In this document: positions 46,272 to 56,418 of the stretch, piece after piece
Position numbering within the stretch: position 1 is the first letter of the stretch
How the letters are laid out: each line of letters begins with the position of its first letter
Origin: Diplonema papillatum
Taxonomy: Eukaryota > Euglenozoa > Diplonemea > Diplonemida > Diplonemidae
Length of the DNA: 64,000 bases
Assembly: GCA_030068145.1 (NCBI GenBank)
Contig: JAPJBO010000179.1
Coordinates: 1-64,000, forward strand
Reading direction: 5' to 3'
Notes under the pieces: model-generated
Database searches by the model: none
The model's input: only the letters and a program-made list of their open reading frames with translations
Told to the model about the DNA's origin: nothing
Made by a program: the position numbers and the translations under genes

Positions 46272-49200
46272 TCCACGCCAACGATTTGTCCCCCCAGCCG
46301 ACGAGAGAGTTCTATCTGGCCCTCGTAGCGTACGCGCTTCTCGTGACTCAAGGTATCGAACCCAACCCTGGCCCTCCACCAATTCGAATTGTGACTATAA
46401 ATGTCACGTCCTTGATGAAGAACCTGTACCTCCTCATCTGCATAGCGGCGGACATCATCTGTGTTCAAGAAACGAAGTTGACGAGTGCCGGGCAGAGAAG
46501 TATCCGGATGGCCCTGAAACAAGCCGGCGCCCTTGATGTATGGCAACCCTTCTTCGGCAGCTGCTGTGTTGGGCGGAAGTGCGGCAACAGCGTCCCATCC
46601 CAGGTTACAGGAGGTAGTGCAGGAGTCGCGATTTTCGTCAAGAAAGGCTTGCCTGCATGTATCGTCGAGCCTTTTGACGCAGCCGAGCAACGTGCCTACG
46701 AATCGGCCCGCTTCTTGCATGTACGTGTCGCGACAGGTGTAGGTAAAGGAGCCGTACACGTGGTGTCATTGTACGGTCACTGTGGCATTTCCGAAAAACC
46801 CGAGCGGGAAAGGTTGATCGAGGGATCCCTGTGGGGATTGCGCCAGCGCTTGGGTGCTGTGCCCCTTGTCGCCGCCGGCGATTTCAACACGACCCCCCTC
46901 GGTTCCCCGGCGCTCCGATTCGCCTTGCGCAACGGCTGGTCGGACTCTGCCGAGCTGCAAGCTGAAGCCCTGGGAAGTCCTGCAGAGTTTACATGTTACC
47001 ACGGTCAGCCGTCACGCATCGACCTTCTTCTCACCAACGAAGTCGCTTCTGCCGCTCTCGGTCGCGTGGAGACTTTCGAAGCCGGCCTCCCTACGCACAA
47101 GGCGGTCCGAGCCACCTTTAATCTTGCAGTATTCCAACAACTGAACCCGGTACTCCGGTACCCCCGGGCAATTCCAAGCACCGGGCTGAGCGGCCTGGAC
47201 GACCCGAATGCCCTCCGGAACGTCTCTGAGAAGTACCGCCTCGGGGACCCTTGCCCCCCCGGGCTCGAAGGTAGCCCCCGGGTGAACTTCCTCTGGCAAC
47301 GGACTTCGCGAGCTGCGGAAGAGTACCTCATCCTCAAATCCGGAATCGAAGGCAACCTAACCGGGTACTGTGGCCGTGGCGTACGTCGGGAATTGAACTC
47401 TCAGCGAGTATCGGCGAGGCCGTCCCCTGAAGGTGCGGGAGCCGATACAGCTTCTTTGAAGAGAGCCAGGTGTCTCCTTGGGCGCATACGGGAGTACGCA
47501 GCCGCCAGAGCCAAATGGGAAAGCACAATCGTCTCCCCTGGCCCTTTGCCCTTCCAGCTTGAGGGACAGTGGACGAAAATACGCTCCTTTCGAAGTTTCG
47601 TGTTGCTGCGCACGGATGGGAAGTGTGCTCTGCCACCCGAGCCGCCGTCAGCGAAAATCGGAAGAGGCCTCGCGTTTACCGTCTCAGGACTGTGTCGTGA
47701 CCTGGCGCATAGCACGCTAACTTCGAGATACCTGAAGAGCGCGAGGAGTCAGCGGGAGCTTCGCGACCCCCTGGGGAAGGAATCGTTCGCTTGGGTGAAG
47801 AAAGACGCGCCATCGGGGTTATCGTTTGTAACTGGGGCCGATGGGCGGCTCACTGCGAACTTGGCAGAAGTTGACGCGTTGGTGAGGAGGAGTTGGGATC
47901 CAGTGCTCCGCATGTACGCCGAGAAGAGGGAACCCGAGTTTGCCCCTTTCTTCCAGGAGTACAAAGACTTTATCACGCAACACCCATGCAATCTAAATCC
48001 GATCACGGCCGAGCGGCTTCGTCAGGTGGCGAAAAAGAAGAGCGTACAGACGTCTTGCGGTGTCGACGGCTGGCGCATGCGTGAAATCGCCGTTCTGCCG
48101 AATGCAATCCTGGAAAGCTTTGTCGCGGTGCTCAACGAGGTAGAGGAAACCGGCTTCTGGCCCGACGGAGTCCTGGACGCAATGGTCACCTTAATTCCTA
48201 AAGGAGAAGGGAGTGATCCACTGAAGCTGCGTCCGATTACTGTCTCGAGCGTGGTATACCGACTCTGGGCTAGCGTGCGCCTACAGGATGTCATGCTCTG
48301 GCAAGAGCTATGGATTCACGGGTCGCAACATGGTTTCCGGCACGGCCACTCCTGCGACGACGTGGTCATGGATATCGCCCTGTCGATAGAGGAATCACTG
48401 ACAAACGGTACACCCCTGTGCGGGGTCGCACTCGACTTTGCCAAGTGCTTTGACCGCGTCCCTCAGGCCCTGGTGCTCGACTTGATGGAGGCGCTTGGGC
48501 TTCACGAGCGTGTGCTGGCACCCTTACGCCACATATACAAGCACCTGCGGCGTCGCTTCCGGTACCCCTTGGGAGTCGGCGAGATGTTCACTGTCACCAA
48601 CGGAATTCTCCAGGGCTGCCCGATATCAGTGGTCCTGATCAACGCGCTCCTCTCTGTTCTCTCGAAGGCCTTGGTCAGCCGAGCTCGGGTGAGTCCGAAG
48701 TCGTTCGCCGACGATCTGTACCTGCTGTCGCAACTTGCGAGGCTACTCCAAGAGGGAATTCGAACCACAGAGGTGTTCGACAGCCTGACAGGCTTTGCCC
48801 TCAACGAGGACAAGTCGGTCTCCTTCTCGACGTCCCCAGAGCCTCCTCGCCTCGTGATCGGTCGCAAAATAATTCGATCGAGCAAAATAGTGAAGGTTTT
48901 GGGTGTCCCCCTGGGCACAGAGGGACCCGTTGACAACCGCAGGGCCAACGCCACGGTCGAGGCCGCGGCCAGACTTGAGGCGGCGCCGCTCATGCATCGC
49001 ACGAAGTTCCGCATAATGCAGACGATCGCAGCCTCCGCGTATTACGGGGCGGCCTACTGCACGAATACAACAGGTGGCTTCGTCAACAGCTCAACGCTCC
49101 GAACGGCACTCTCCGCTTGCGTGATCCCTCGATCTAACCGGGCGAAGAGCCCTCTTGCGGTTCTCTCCCTGGTTGCAAAAGCACACCTGTGTGATCCGGC

Positions 49201-50644
49201 ATGCGCCTCAGGTTTCAGCTTATTCCGCACGTTCGTGAAACAATACGGGAAAGAGAGGTTTCGGGTGAGGATGGACGCTCTCCTTCGCGTGGGAGCCGAC
49301 TCGTCTATCAAGGGTCCCGTAGGTCTTATGGCTAATCTTCTGCGGGAGATAAGATTCCTACGGGCCACGCAGCACAGCTTCCAGTCCCTGTCTTTCGACG
49401 GGACTCCCGTGTCGCTACTCGGTAAAGAAGCCCCACACCTCTTTCGTGAGGGCCTGCGTCTGCGCGCGTGGCGTTACTTGACCACACAGAGACAAGGATT
49501 TGACGGAATCGAAGGAGGGGTGGACGTACGTGCCATGAATCGGCTTTGGCTGAACCGCGCGACGGACCACAAATTGAGTTCCGCGATCAGTCGATGTATT
49601 GGGGGAGCGGTGTACTCACGGGAATGGTGCCGCAGGAAGTGGGGTTCGGGGAGCGGCGACTGCGAGTTCTGCGACAGCGGTGCGACGGGGACCCTGTGGC
49701 ATTACTACTGGCAATGTCCGGGCCCAGGTTGTAGATGGAACGAGCTGCGATCCCGGTTTTGCATTGCTGAGGCGATGGTCCGGGACATGCCCCAGTGCTT
49801 GTGCATTAGAGGGATACCCCCCTACGGGACCCCTCCTGACCTCCTGGAGAAGATCCAGAGGCTGATCGGTACGATCTCAATCGAGATGGCGCAGGCGCAG
49901 CGGAGCCTTGCGGCAACACGCCCTTGGGAACTCGCCTCAGGTGCGTCGACGAAATACGACGTACACTTAGCAACGGACAGTCGTAAGTTGCTAACGACCA
50001 ACATCGGAACCCGCTTCGCAGCGACGTTGGTCTTCTGGCTGCGGAGTCTATCGTGGGTCAGCTCCAACCCTCTCCCGACGACAGGCGTGGAACTCGCGCT
50101 TGATTTTGAGGCATTTACGCGTTCGAAGCTCCCAGGGAGAACCTTCGCCGAGAAGGGGCTGCAAATTGGGTACCTTATGCGAGCTATCAACGACCTGTGC
50201 TGCGCCGACTCAGGAGTCGCCTCCTTCCCTGGGAAGTGGCGGCAGGGGGTCTGTTCCCTCCGCTGTTTTGGTGCGCCGGCTATGCCGGGTTGTACCCACC
50301 GCCCACGCTTTGCGGCTGGACGGAAGACCGAGTGGATGTTGGGCAAGCTGGAAACAATTTGCGCCCGTAACAGCTGGAACGATGCCGTGCCTGAATATCC
50401 GCACGACGTACCCTATGTTCAGTGGGAGTTGAGATTCTCTGTCAAGATGCTAGCCGCCGCCATAGGGCGGGCTATTGCCAAAAGGAGGAGAGCCCGCGAA
50501 ACAACGTGCCAACACACGCCTGCCAGGCGGTCTCGTCCGCCAGTCAGAACGCCCCCGGCTGCGCCACCATCGGTGCAACAATCATCTTTGACAGGGCCAC
50601 GGCTCGCTCCGCGCCCACGGCGCAACGACTTGCGCCCGCCGTAG
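46265..50644 (+). CDS. Element A ORF2: 2A-like peptide, EEP endonuclease, reverse transcriptase, zinc knuckle
   Basis: 1,459 residues from ATG 46265. The sequence ATGGTGA holds both the ORF2 start and the ORF1 TGA, suggesting reinitiation. Residues 30-37, GIEPNPGP, are 2A-like, preceded by the hydrophobic stretch usual for 2A. EEP: NVTSL, CVQETK, VVSLYGH, AAGDFNTT, SRIDLLL and LPTHKAV (about 40-290). RT: LRPITVSS near 653, LDFAKCFD near 720, GILQGCPIS near 780, FADD near 813. Zinc knuckle CEFC...H...C near 1135. All catalytic residues appear present and there is no internal stop, so it may be active. Ends with tandem TAG TAG. Confidence 0.9.
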   Translation: MVIHANDLSPQPTREFYLALVAYALLVTQGIEPNPGPPPIRIVTINVTSLMKNLYLLICIAADIICVQETKLTSAGQRSIRMALKQAGALDVWQPFFGSCCVGRKCGNSVPSQVTGGSAGVAIFVKKGLPACIVEPFDAAEQRAYESARFLHVRVATGVGKGAVHVVSLYGHCGISEKPERERLIEGSLWGLRQRLGAVPLVAAGDFNTTPLGSPALRFALRNGWSDSAELQAEALGSPAEFTCYHGQPSRIDLLLTNEVASAALGRVETFEAGLPTHKAVRATFNLAVFQQLNPVLRYPRAIPSTGLSGLDDPNALRNVSEKYRLGDPCPPGLEGSPRVNFLWQRTSRAAEEYLILKSGIEGNLTGYCGRGVRRELNSQRVSARPSPEGAGADTASLKRARCLLGRIREYAAARAKWESTIVSPGPLPFQLEGQWTKIRSFRSFVLLRTDGKCALPPEPPSAKIGRGLAFTVSGLCRDLAHSTLTSRYLKSARSQRELRDPLGKESFAWVKKDAPSGLSFVTGADGRLTANLAEVDALVRRSWDPVLRMYAEKREPEFAPFFQEYKDFITQHPCNLNPITAERLRQVAKKKSVQTSCGVDGWRMREIAVLPNAILESFVAVLNEVEETGFWPDGVLDAMVTLIPKGEGSDPLKLRPITVSSVVYRLWASVRLQDVMLWQELWIHGSQHGFRHGHSCDDVVMDIALSIEESLTNGTPLCGVALDFAKCFDRVPQALVLDLMEALGLHERVLAPLRHIYKHLRRRFRYPLGVGEMFTVTNGILQGCPISVVLINALLSVLSKALVSRARVSPKSFADDLYLLSQLARLLQEGIRTTEVFDSLTGFALNEDKSVSFSTSPEPPRLVIGRKIIRSSKIVKVLGVPLGTEGPVDNRRANATVEAAARLEAAPLMHRTKFRIMQTIAASAYYGAAYCTNTTGGFVNSSTLRTALSACVIPRSNRAKSPLAVLSLVAKAHLCDPACASGFSLFRTFVKQYGKERFRVRMDALLRVGADSSIKGPVGLMANLLREIRFLRATQHSFQSLSFDGTPVSLLGKEAPHLFREGLRLRAWRYLTTQRQGFDGIEGGVDVRAMNRLWLNRATDHKLSSAISRCIGGAVYSREWCRRKWGSGSGDCEFCDSGATGTLWHYYWQCPGPGCRWNELRSRFCIAEAMVRDMPQCLCIRGIPPYGTPPDLLEKIQRLIGTISIEMAQAQRSLAATRPWELASGASTKYDVHLATDSRKLLTTNIGTRFAATLVFWLRSLSWVSSNPLPTTGVELALDFEAFTRSKLPGRTFAEKGLQIGYLMRAINDLCCADSGVASFPGKWRQGVCSLRCFGAPAMPGCTHRPRFAAGRKTEWMLGKLETICARNSWNDAVPEYPHDVPYVQWELRFSVKMLAAAIGRAIAKRRRARETTCQHTPARRSRPPVRTPPAAPPSVQQSSLTGPRLAPRPRRNDLRPP

Positions 50645-50735
50645 TAGTACGGGATAGTAGTGGGGCGACCGGATACTCCTCGGAGAGATGGTCCCTGCAC
50701 TCTAACTCGTCTCTCTCTCTCTCTCTCTCTCTCTT

Positions 50736-50990
50736 ACTTTCGACTAGTCTTGTTGTCAAAGCATTGTCTTTCACATCCATCACACCTTCCAAGGTTGTCT
50801 GCAGTATTGAATCTTTAGTGTCTATCAGGGTTTCGAGCTCACTTCTTGCTGTATTGATTTTCCCACCGACTATTTCATCAATATGCTTTGTCACGACATT
50901 GCCATTCTCCTTGATAGCAACATGCCCATCAGGTGCAGCGTCTGTTAGTATTGATTTTGATTTCTCGTGTTGATAATAACCAAATACCAT
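50736..50990 (-). pseudogene. Viral gene N-terminal half interrupted by element A
   Basis: From ATG 50990 (MVFGYYQHEKSKS) about 85 codons run into the TC tail of element A. Includes helical KINTARSELETLIDTKDSI, compatible with a fibre shaft. It is co-oriented with the fibre-like C-terminal half at 43787. Joining across a shared TACTTT leaves the two frames one base out, so either a base was lost or they are separate genes. Confidence 0.45.
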
Positions 50991-51039
50991 TTTTAGTACC
51001 AATACACATCATTGGGAAGTGTATCACTTATGTCAGTTG

Positions 51040-51504
51040 TTAGATGGAAATGTTGATGTTGTAGCAACCCTCACGTACGTTGATGTTGATGTTACAGCAC
51101 CCCTCTACACACACGTCTTTACTATGATCAGTGTATTGTGTTGTGACAGTTTCCTTGGCGTCTTCAGATGATTTCTCTTCTTCTTCTTCACATTCAACTG
51201 AAGGTGTTGACGATAACAAAGATGATTCAGCAGATGACGATCCACAAGAAGGAACGGGAGAGGGTGGAGAAGAGGAGTCAATTGCTTTCTGCATGTTCTT
51301 GTTATGTTTCTTCGACAAACAGTGCTGCTTATACCCAAGTCTCTTGATACTCTTTTCACACACATCACAGAAAACCACATCATCCTTATGCCTCTGGTAT
51401 GACTCTCTCGCTGATGCAATCATCTTCTCTTTGTTCCCGATGTAGTACTTTCTGAAGTATTCTGGATCTTTTGACGTCATTTTATATACAATCTTTTGTT
51501 TCAT
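51040..51504 (-). CDS. C2H2 zinc-finger protein of the viral element, 154 aa
   Basis: ATG 51504 (a second ATG at 51480). One C2H2 finger, FCDVCEKSIKRLGYKQHCLSKKH, preceded by a basic helix and followed by a Ser-rich and acidic (EEEEE) tail. Such single-finger proteins are common accessory genes in Polintons and large DNA viruses. Divergent from 51559 with a 54-base AT-rich gap that likely holds both promoters. Confidence 0.65.
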   Translation of the reverse strand: MKQKIVYKMTSKDPEYFRKYYIGNKEKMIASARESYQRHKDDVVFCDVCEKSIKRLGYKQHCLSKKHNKNMQKAIDSSSPPSPVPSCGSSSAESSLLSSTPSVECEEEEEKSSEDAKETVTTQYTDHSKDVCVEGCCNININVREGCYNINISI

Positions 51505-51558
51505 TGACACAATCCAAATTCTTTTCTTGTTGCCTTAATTACATTTAAAATAGTAGAA

Positions 51559-51910
51559 ATGAGAAATGCAATTGAAGATCCACCACCTCCAGATGCGCGG
51601 GGAAAGATTAAGAAGGTAAAGGTAGAATACACAAAGCAGATCAAGGATTACGAGAAGCAGATCAAAAAGATCGATCAGGTGCTGACACTTGGGGTGTTGG
51701 GTGTTGATACGATACAAGCCATACGACAGTATGTAGCCCACATTCAAGACAAGATATCAAAACTCAAGTCGGAGCAGAATGTGGCTCTAGCTCCATTGCG
51801 GGAGGAGCAGAAGCATGAGAAGTTTGTAAAGAAAAGGATCACCGATAAGGAGGTGCTATCATTCATCAAGGCTGAAGATGAACGTGAACAAAAACTACTA
51901 CTACTACTAG
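51559..51910 (+). pseudogene. Viral coiled-coil protein, 3' end replaced by a retroelement
   Basis: ATG 51559, about 117 codons rich in Lys, Glu and Ile with heptads (VEYTKQIKDYEKQIKKIDQV). At the (CTA)5 run ending about 51910 the frame passes without a stop into reverse transcriptase sequence. Function unknown. Confidence 0.6.
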
Positions 51911-53676
51911 GGTCCCAATGGTTCACACTGACAACAAACAAAGGCTACACCCAGCCAATGGCGCCGCGGAGGGGACTGTTGCAGGGGTCTCCGCTGAGTG
52001 TAATTCTATACCTCTATTACACAGCCGATCCACCTGCAATCGAACAATGCAAGGCCTACATCGATGATCTGACGTCTCATGCGACTATCGACTCTGTCCC
52101 CGCCCAGATCAAGACGCTCAACGACTGGATGGCGCGCAAGGGGATGAAGATGGCTCGAAGGAAGCTCGTAGTGGTCGCAACGAGAGTTTGCAAGTTGTCG
52201 GTACCCGGACACGGCGAAGTCACGACGCGGCTCTCCTCAAGGCTCCTCGGAGGGTGTCTCCATGGGGACAAGGACCATGCAACCTGCACTCGCAACCGAG
52301 CCAAGATGGAACGCTTCAGCCGAGTCTGCGCACTTGTCGCACAGTCGTACTTCTGCTCCACGAGAGGCAAGTGCGACCGATACAGAAGTCATGCACTACC
52401 GACCCTAGCGGTACAAGCGATCGCCAAGTGCTTTGACCCCTCCCACCCAAAACTCCTCGCAGCATACAACAAGCTGATCCCGAAGCACCGCGGCAGTAAG
52501 GGCATCGCAAACTACCCAGCATGCACCTTCGGTTACGGGATGACACCTGTGAAGGATTTCGCGGAACAGCAGAGGGCAAGGGCGTACATGGCTGCTCACC
52601 CCCACGCCACGGAAGGACGCATACCGGCGACCGGTTTCGAGCTAGGGCCACCACGAAGAGGCCGAAAACCGTACATTGTTACGTGGACGGAAAAGGCCCT
52701 CCGGAAAGCCGAAGCCGAAGGCGGGGAGATCAAGGTGGCTACCGACGGCAGCTACCACGAACGAGAAGGCAGGGGGTCCGTAGGCGTCTACGTCAACGGG
52801 ACGGCCTACGGGGCAAAAATCCAAGGTAGGATCAGCTCCAGCACAGACGCAGAACTGTGCGCGTTGATGGTGCTCGCCACAGCCCTAGACGCAGTGCAGC
52901 CCCAGGCCACAGTCACTCTGCGCAGTGACAGTCAGAGTGCGATAGCCCGCACGCGGAACCCCCGGAAAGGAGACCCCGTCGCCGCGGTTCTGCGCAACAT
53001 CCCGGTGGTCCAGTGGGCAAGGGGCCACCGCGACAACGCGGATATCAACGCGGCCGACGAAGCAGCGACCAATGCGCACCAAAGTATCCGCTCATTCGAC
53101 ATCGAGTGGTGCTACAGCGTAGCCAAAGTCACAAGGCTGTGTCGACGCCGACGGCAGCAGCCCGACGACAACGACGAGGCGAATGACCTGGTGCAGCTGG
53201 AAGAGAGTGGCCGTTTCCTGCGGAGGAGCCGCAACTGCAGCCGTGACATGGCGGTCCGCGACCGACTGACGAATGAAGTGCCGCCACGGTGCCTCAGCAC
53301 GCAAACCCTCCGGGCACTGCGGAAGCTACACGGCGCGACGGACTTGCTCCAGGCCCTGGTCCGAAGGACGATCATGCCGTTTAGAACGAGCGAGGCGTGC
53401 GCCGTCGTAGGATGCGTTGAACGAGGAAGTGCTAAGCACGTGCTCACGGCCAACGACGAGCTTCACGTGCGGAGTTATGGACCCGAAGCAGACCTGGCGA
53501 GAATTTATGGACAATGCAACGTGACGTACTGGCAAATCATGGACGACTTCGCAGCGCGCAACGCCACTGTAATGAAAAGTGTATGCGAGCGGATCAGCTA
53601 CCAAGAGCCCAGCGGAAAGGCTGCGGAGTGGGCATCCTGGCTCAAGCATGAATTAAAGTCTAGCCCGATACAGTAG
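51911..53676 (+). mobile_element. 5'-truncated RNase H retroelement 3 (RT motifs B-C, RNase H)
   Basis: Begins just before RT motif B (GLLQGSPLSV), then YIDD (motif C), a thumb-like region, and a complete RNase H: ATDGSY, TDAELCAL, RSDSQSA and GHRDN...AADEAA. Cys/His residues (EACAVVGC...KHVL) follow. In frame with the viral coiled coil, giving a 705-codon fused frame to TAG 53674-53676. RT motif A is missing. Confidence 0.8.
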
Positions 53677-53795
53677 AGCTTCCTAACCAACCCCCCCGCC
53701 CACCGACCACACGCACCAAGCTGAACCTCACAAACAAACAAAGGTCGAAAGACACCAATCTGTACGTCCCACGGGATCGTCGGAAACACAAAAAA

Positions 53796-54191
53796 CGGGG
53801 GAGGGAAACCAGGAGCGAGCGGGAGGTCAGGCAACCCCAAGTCACAGGAACAAAGCGCGCAAAAGAGCCAGGGAGCAAGTCAGCCCTTGACAGGGGTAGC
53901 TCGGAGCGCAGCATCATCATCAGTCAGCGGTAGCAAAAACAAACAAACAAACCCAGGAGCAGGAGCGGAGCAGGGAGAGATGGTTGACCTCACTCTCCCT
54001 GATGCTGTCGTGACTCGGCCTGACAAGCCCCCCTCCGGGGGAGTCACGGGGGATGGCCTCCTCAGCAGCAGTCTCTAAGGGCCCCCGGTTGTTTTAGTGG
54101 GTAGCGTTCGGCTCCACGAACGTAGTCCCACACTCTCCGCTTAGTCCACGGGGGTCGTGCGTAAAGCATTTTTTCCGGGTTACAAAAAAAA
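53796..54191 (+). mobile_element. SINE-like retroposon copy 2
   Basis: Same as 40385-40806, with a short deletion near 54110 and an 8-A tail that runs into the X segment. Confidence 0.7.
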
Positions 54192-54298
54192 TACTCGAGG
54201 GGCTGCCTTGTGCTTACTTCGAAGGAGGCTAGAGGGGGAGAAACAATACAACTACAAAATGGGTCTTTTTTGTTGAACGCTTACGCCCGCCACTAAAC

Positions 54299-54483
54299 CG
54301 CCGGAACTCCAGAAAACGGCGATACACGGAGTGGATTCCGCGACGCGTGGACAGCGCCAGGGCATCCCCAATGTACGTGTTCGCGGACCGGACAAGACGT
54401 TCCCGCTCGCCGGGGGAGAGCGGGGGCTCCGACAGGAGAGGACGTCCGCGTCGCCCCGCCACAGGAGGTGGGAAACGGTCCAA
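54299..54483 (-). pseudogene. Tyrosine recombinase N-terminal (core-binding) fragment
   Basis: Encodes ERLVRSANTYIGDALALSTR followed by SVYRRFLEFRRFSG. This looks like the SAM-like DNA-binding domain at the start of tyrosine recombinases of DIRS/Crypton/Ngaro-type elements. The catalytic domain is absent because the frame runs into the 27-bp repeat. There is no clear ATG. It follows the Gag-like frame on the same strand. Confidence 0.5.
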
Positions 54484-54488
54484 GGCAC

Positions 54489-56019
54489 CTACTGCCTGGC
54501 CCTCCCCTTGGCTGAGGTTGCTCGCTGAGGGTGCTGGGAGTCGGGGTGAGCTTCGCCCGGGTGTTGGGTGCGGGACTTCGGGCTGCGCTTCCTGGACGGC
54601 TTGGGGGCGGGCTGTTCCTCGGCTTTCTGCAGGGCCTGAAAGGCGTTCCGAAGATACGGAGGGAACCCGGCCTCGTGCTGGTGGCGGTGTTGGAGGCCGG
54701 CGGCCAACGACCAGCCGGCCTTCAAGGCCGTCTTGAGGACCATCATGCGGTGGATGGTGTCCCTCCCCAGCTCTACCAGGGCGTCGGGGTCGGAGGAGTC
54801 GTCCATCAGACGCATGATGGACGTTGCGTGGCTGAGCAGGTGTCCTGCGTCGTTGGCGATGCTCGGGACGGCGTCGAGTATATCCGCGAAGAAGCCGCGG
54901 ATGTGGACGAGCGCGAGAGACCTCTCGATGGGAGAGAGGCTCACCCAGAGCTCGGGGTCGAGTAGCTCTGGTCCGGGAGAGAGAAGCGTGTGGGAGCCCT
55001 GGACCGACCCGCCTCCCCCCAGCGAAGACGGGTCCTCCGGAAAATCCGGAAGAGGATGGCTGGCGTAGGGCTGGCGGGGCTCGGCGTACGGCTGGTGGCA
55101 GGATGCGGCTGGCGGGCAGCGATAGCCCACTGGCAGAGGACCGCCCACGACGGCTTGCGGAAGGTTGCGAGGATTGTCCGGCAACAGGACAGCCCGCGGA
55201 AGGCGAGAAACGTCAACGAGGGGCGGAGGCGGCGGGAGTGGTCTCGTGAACGCCGGAAGCTGATGCAGTACTGGACCGGGGCATGTGCCCACCGACGTGG
55301 GCGGAACGGGACGGGAGCCCGCGGGTGCCGCCTCAGGTGCTGCCTCAGGGGCGGGCGAAGGCCGGACGGGTGGCGAGGTGCGCGTTGGGAGGGCCGCCAT
55401 CACCAACTCGGTGAGGCGGTCGATCTGACGCTGCAGCCGGCCTATGTCCGACGCGCGGTCGTCCCCGGGCGGAGTTGCATTCCCTCAGATCGTCGTCATC
55501 TGGGCTGAGGGGATCGTCGCTCTCGGCGAAAGAGACACGTCGCGCGGCTGGGGGAGATGGGCCGAACAATGCAGCGGTGGTCGAGTCGTCAGCGGGAGAA
55601 ACGGTCGCGGGGAGCGGCATGTGCCCCGGCGTCTGCGGCGGGGGCGTGGCCTTCGGAGACGAGCGGAGCAGGTCCGCGAACTCGTCCGCGGTGGCGGACG
55701 GAGCCGACGCGACCGCCAGCCACGCGAGGACCCACTGGGCCACGCCTTCGGGGGGGGCCTCCTCGTCCGTGTACCCCAAAGCGCCCAGAAGGCGCCTCAG
55801 CCCCGCCTCCGCGGTCCCCTCGACGTCGCGCGCGACCTTGAGTACCGCCGCGAGTCGGCGGTTGCTTGCGGTGAATGAAAGAAGGGACGGGACATCAGTC
55901 CCGACCACCCTCTTCACCCAACTCACCGCGCCCGACCTGTCGAGTTGCTTCGGTTGTTGAACGCTTACGCCCGCCACTAAACCCAGATTCACCTGTGTTT
56001 CGTGTGGGCTACAGCACAT
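54489..56019 (-). pseudogene. Gag-like protein of the tyrosine-recombinase element, frameshifted
   Basis: The first frame starts at ATG 56019 within Y and runs to 55345. A frame change near 55480 is needed to continue into the coiled coil DIGRLQRQIDRLTELV and the second frame, which ends at TAG 54489. Ala/Pro/Ser-rich with helical segments (SLALVHIRGFFADILDAV) and a basic tail. Gag-like by position and composition only. Confidence 0.45.
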
Positions 56020-56102
56020 TTACCTCCTTTGATCTTTTGCAGCTGGCAGCCTCCTCAAGTATTTCCTAAAAAGCAGGTGCTTATACAAAAAAAAAAAAAA
56101 AA

Positions 56103-56418
56103 CATTTCGTTGCAGGCTCGACATGATCGGCGCACGCGCGGCACATCCGGCGCACCTCACGATATCTTCTTCCAGCCACCCCAAGCAGCACCTAGGAACA
56201 CCCGAAGCCACTTATCTTGTGCATCTATTGACACAACCTCCTGAACTCGTCTTGGTGAGGCGTTGCCATTAACAGGATTGGGCAGAGTCTTGTTCGTGAC
56301 AAAGAAGCTGTTGGTGAGACCAAAGTCAGATGGTGCATTAGAGTTGTTGGCACAGACGTACACATAGATCTCAGGTATTGCTAGATCTCAGGTATTGCTA
56401 AGTTTGTGTTGAAGTCAA
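56103..56418 (-). pseudogene. Fragment of viral fibre-like gene C-terminus, copy 3
   Basis: Matches 43733-44040 with a 17-bp tandem duplication (56368-56401) that breaks the frame. Preceded by poly(A), followed by a retroelement scrap. Confidence 0.8.

Larger units (their letters stand above)
44290..50735 (+). mobile_element. Structurally complete two-ORF non-LTR retrotransposon (element A)
   Basis: 5' UTR from about 44290, ORF1, an overlapping ORF2 with EEP and RT, a short 3' UTR and a (TC)n tail (50707-50733). It lies between two halves of what looks like one viral gene. A shared TACTTT on both sides may be a short target duplication; the exact 5' edge is not defined. Confidence 0.8.
54191..56102 (+). 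mobile_element. X-Y element copy 3 containing a decayed tyrosine-recombinase element between 27-bp direct repeats
   Basis: X (54191-54271), a 27-bp segment (54272-54298), a 1,657-bp gene-bearing block on the minus strand, an exact second copy of the 27-bp segment (55956-55982), then Y and a poly(A) (56087-56102). Copy 1 shows X, a similar segment and Y with no block between. Either the block was inserted with a 27-bp duplication, or the short elements arose by recombination between the repeats. Confidence 0.6.
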
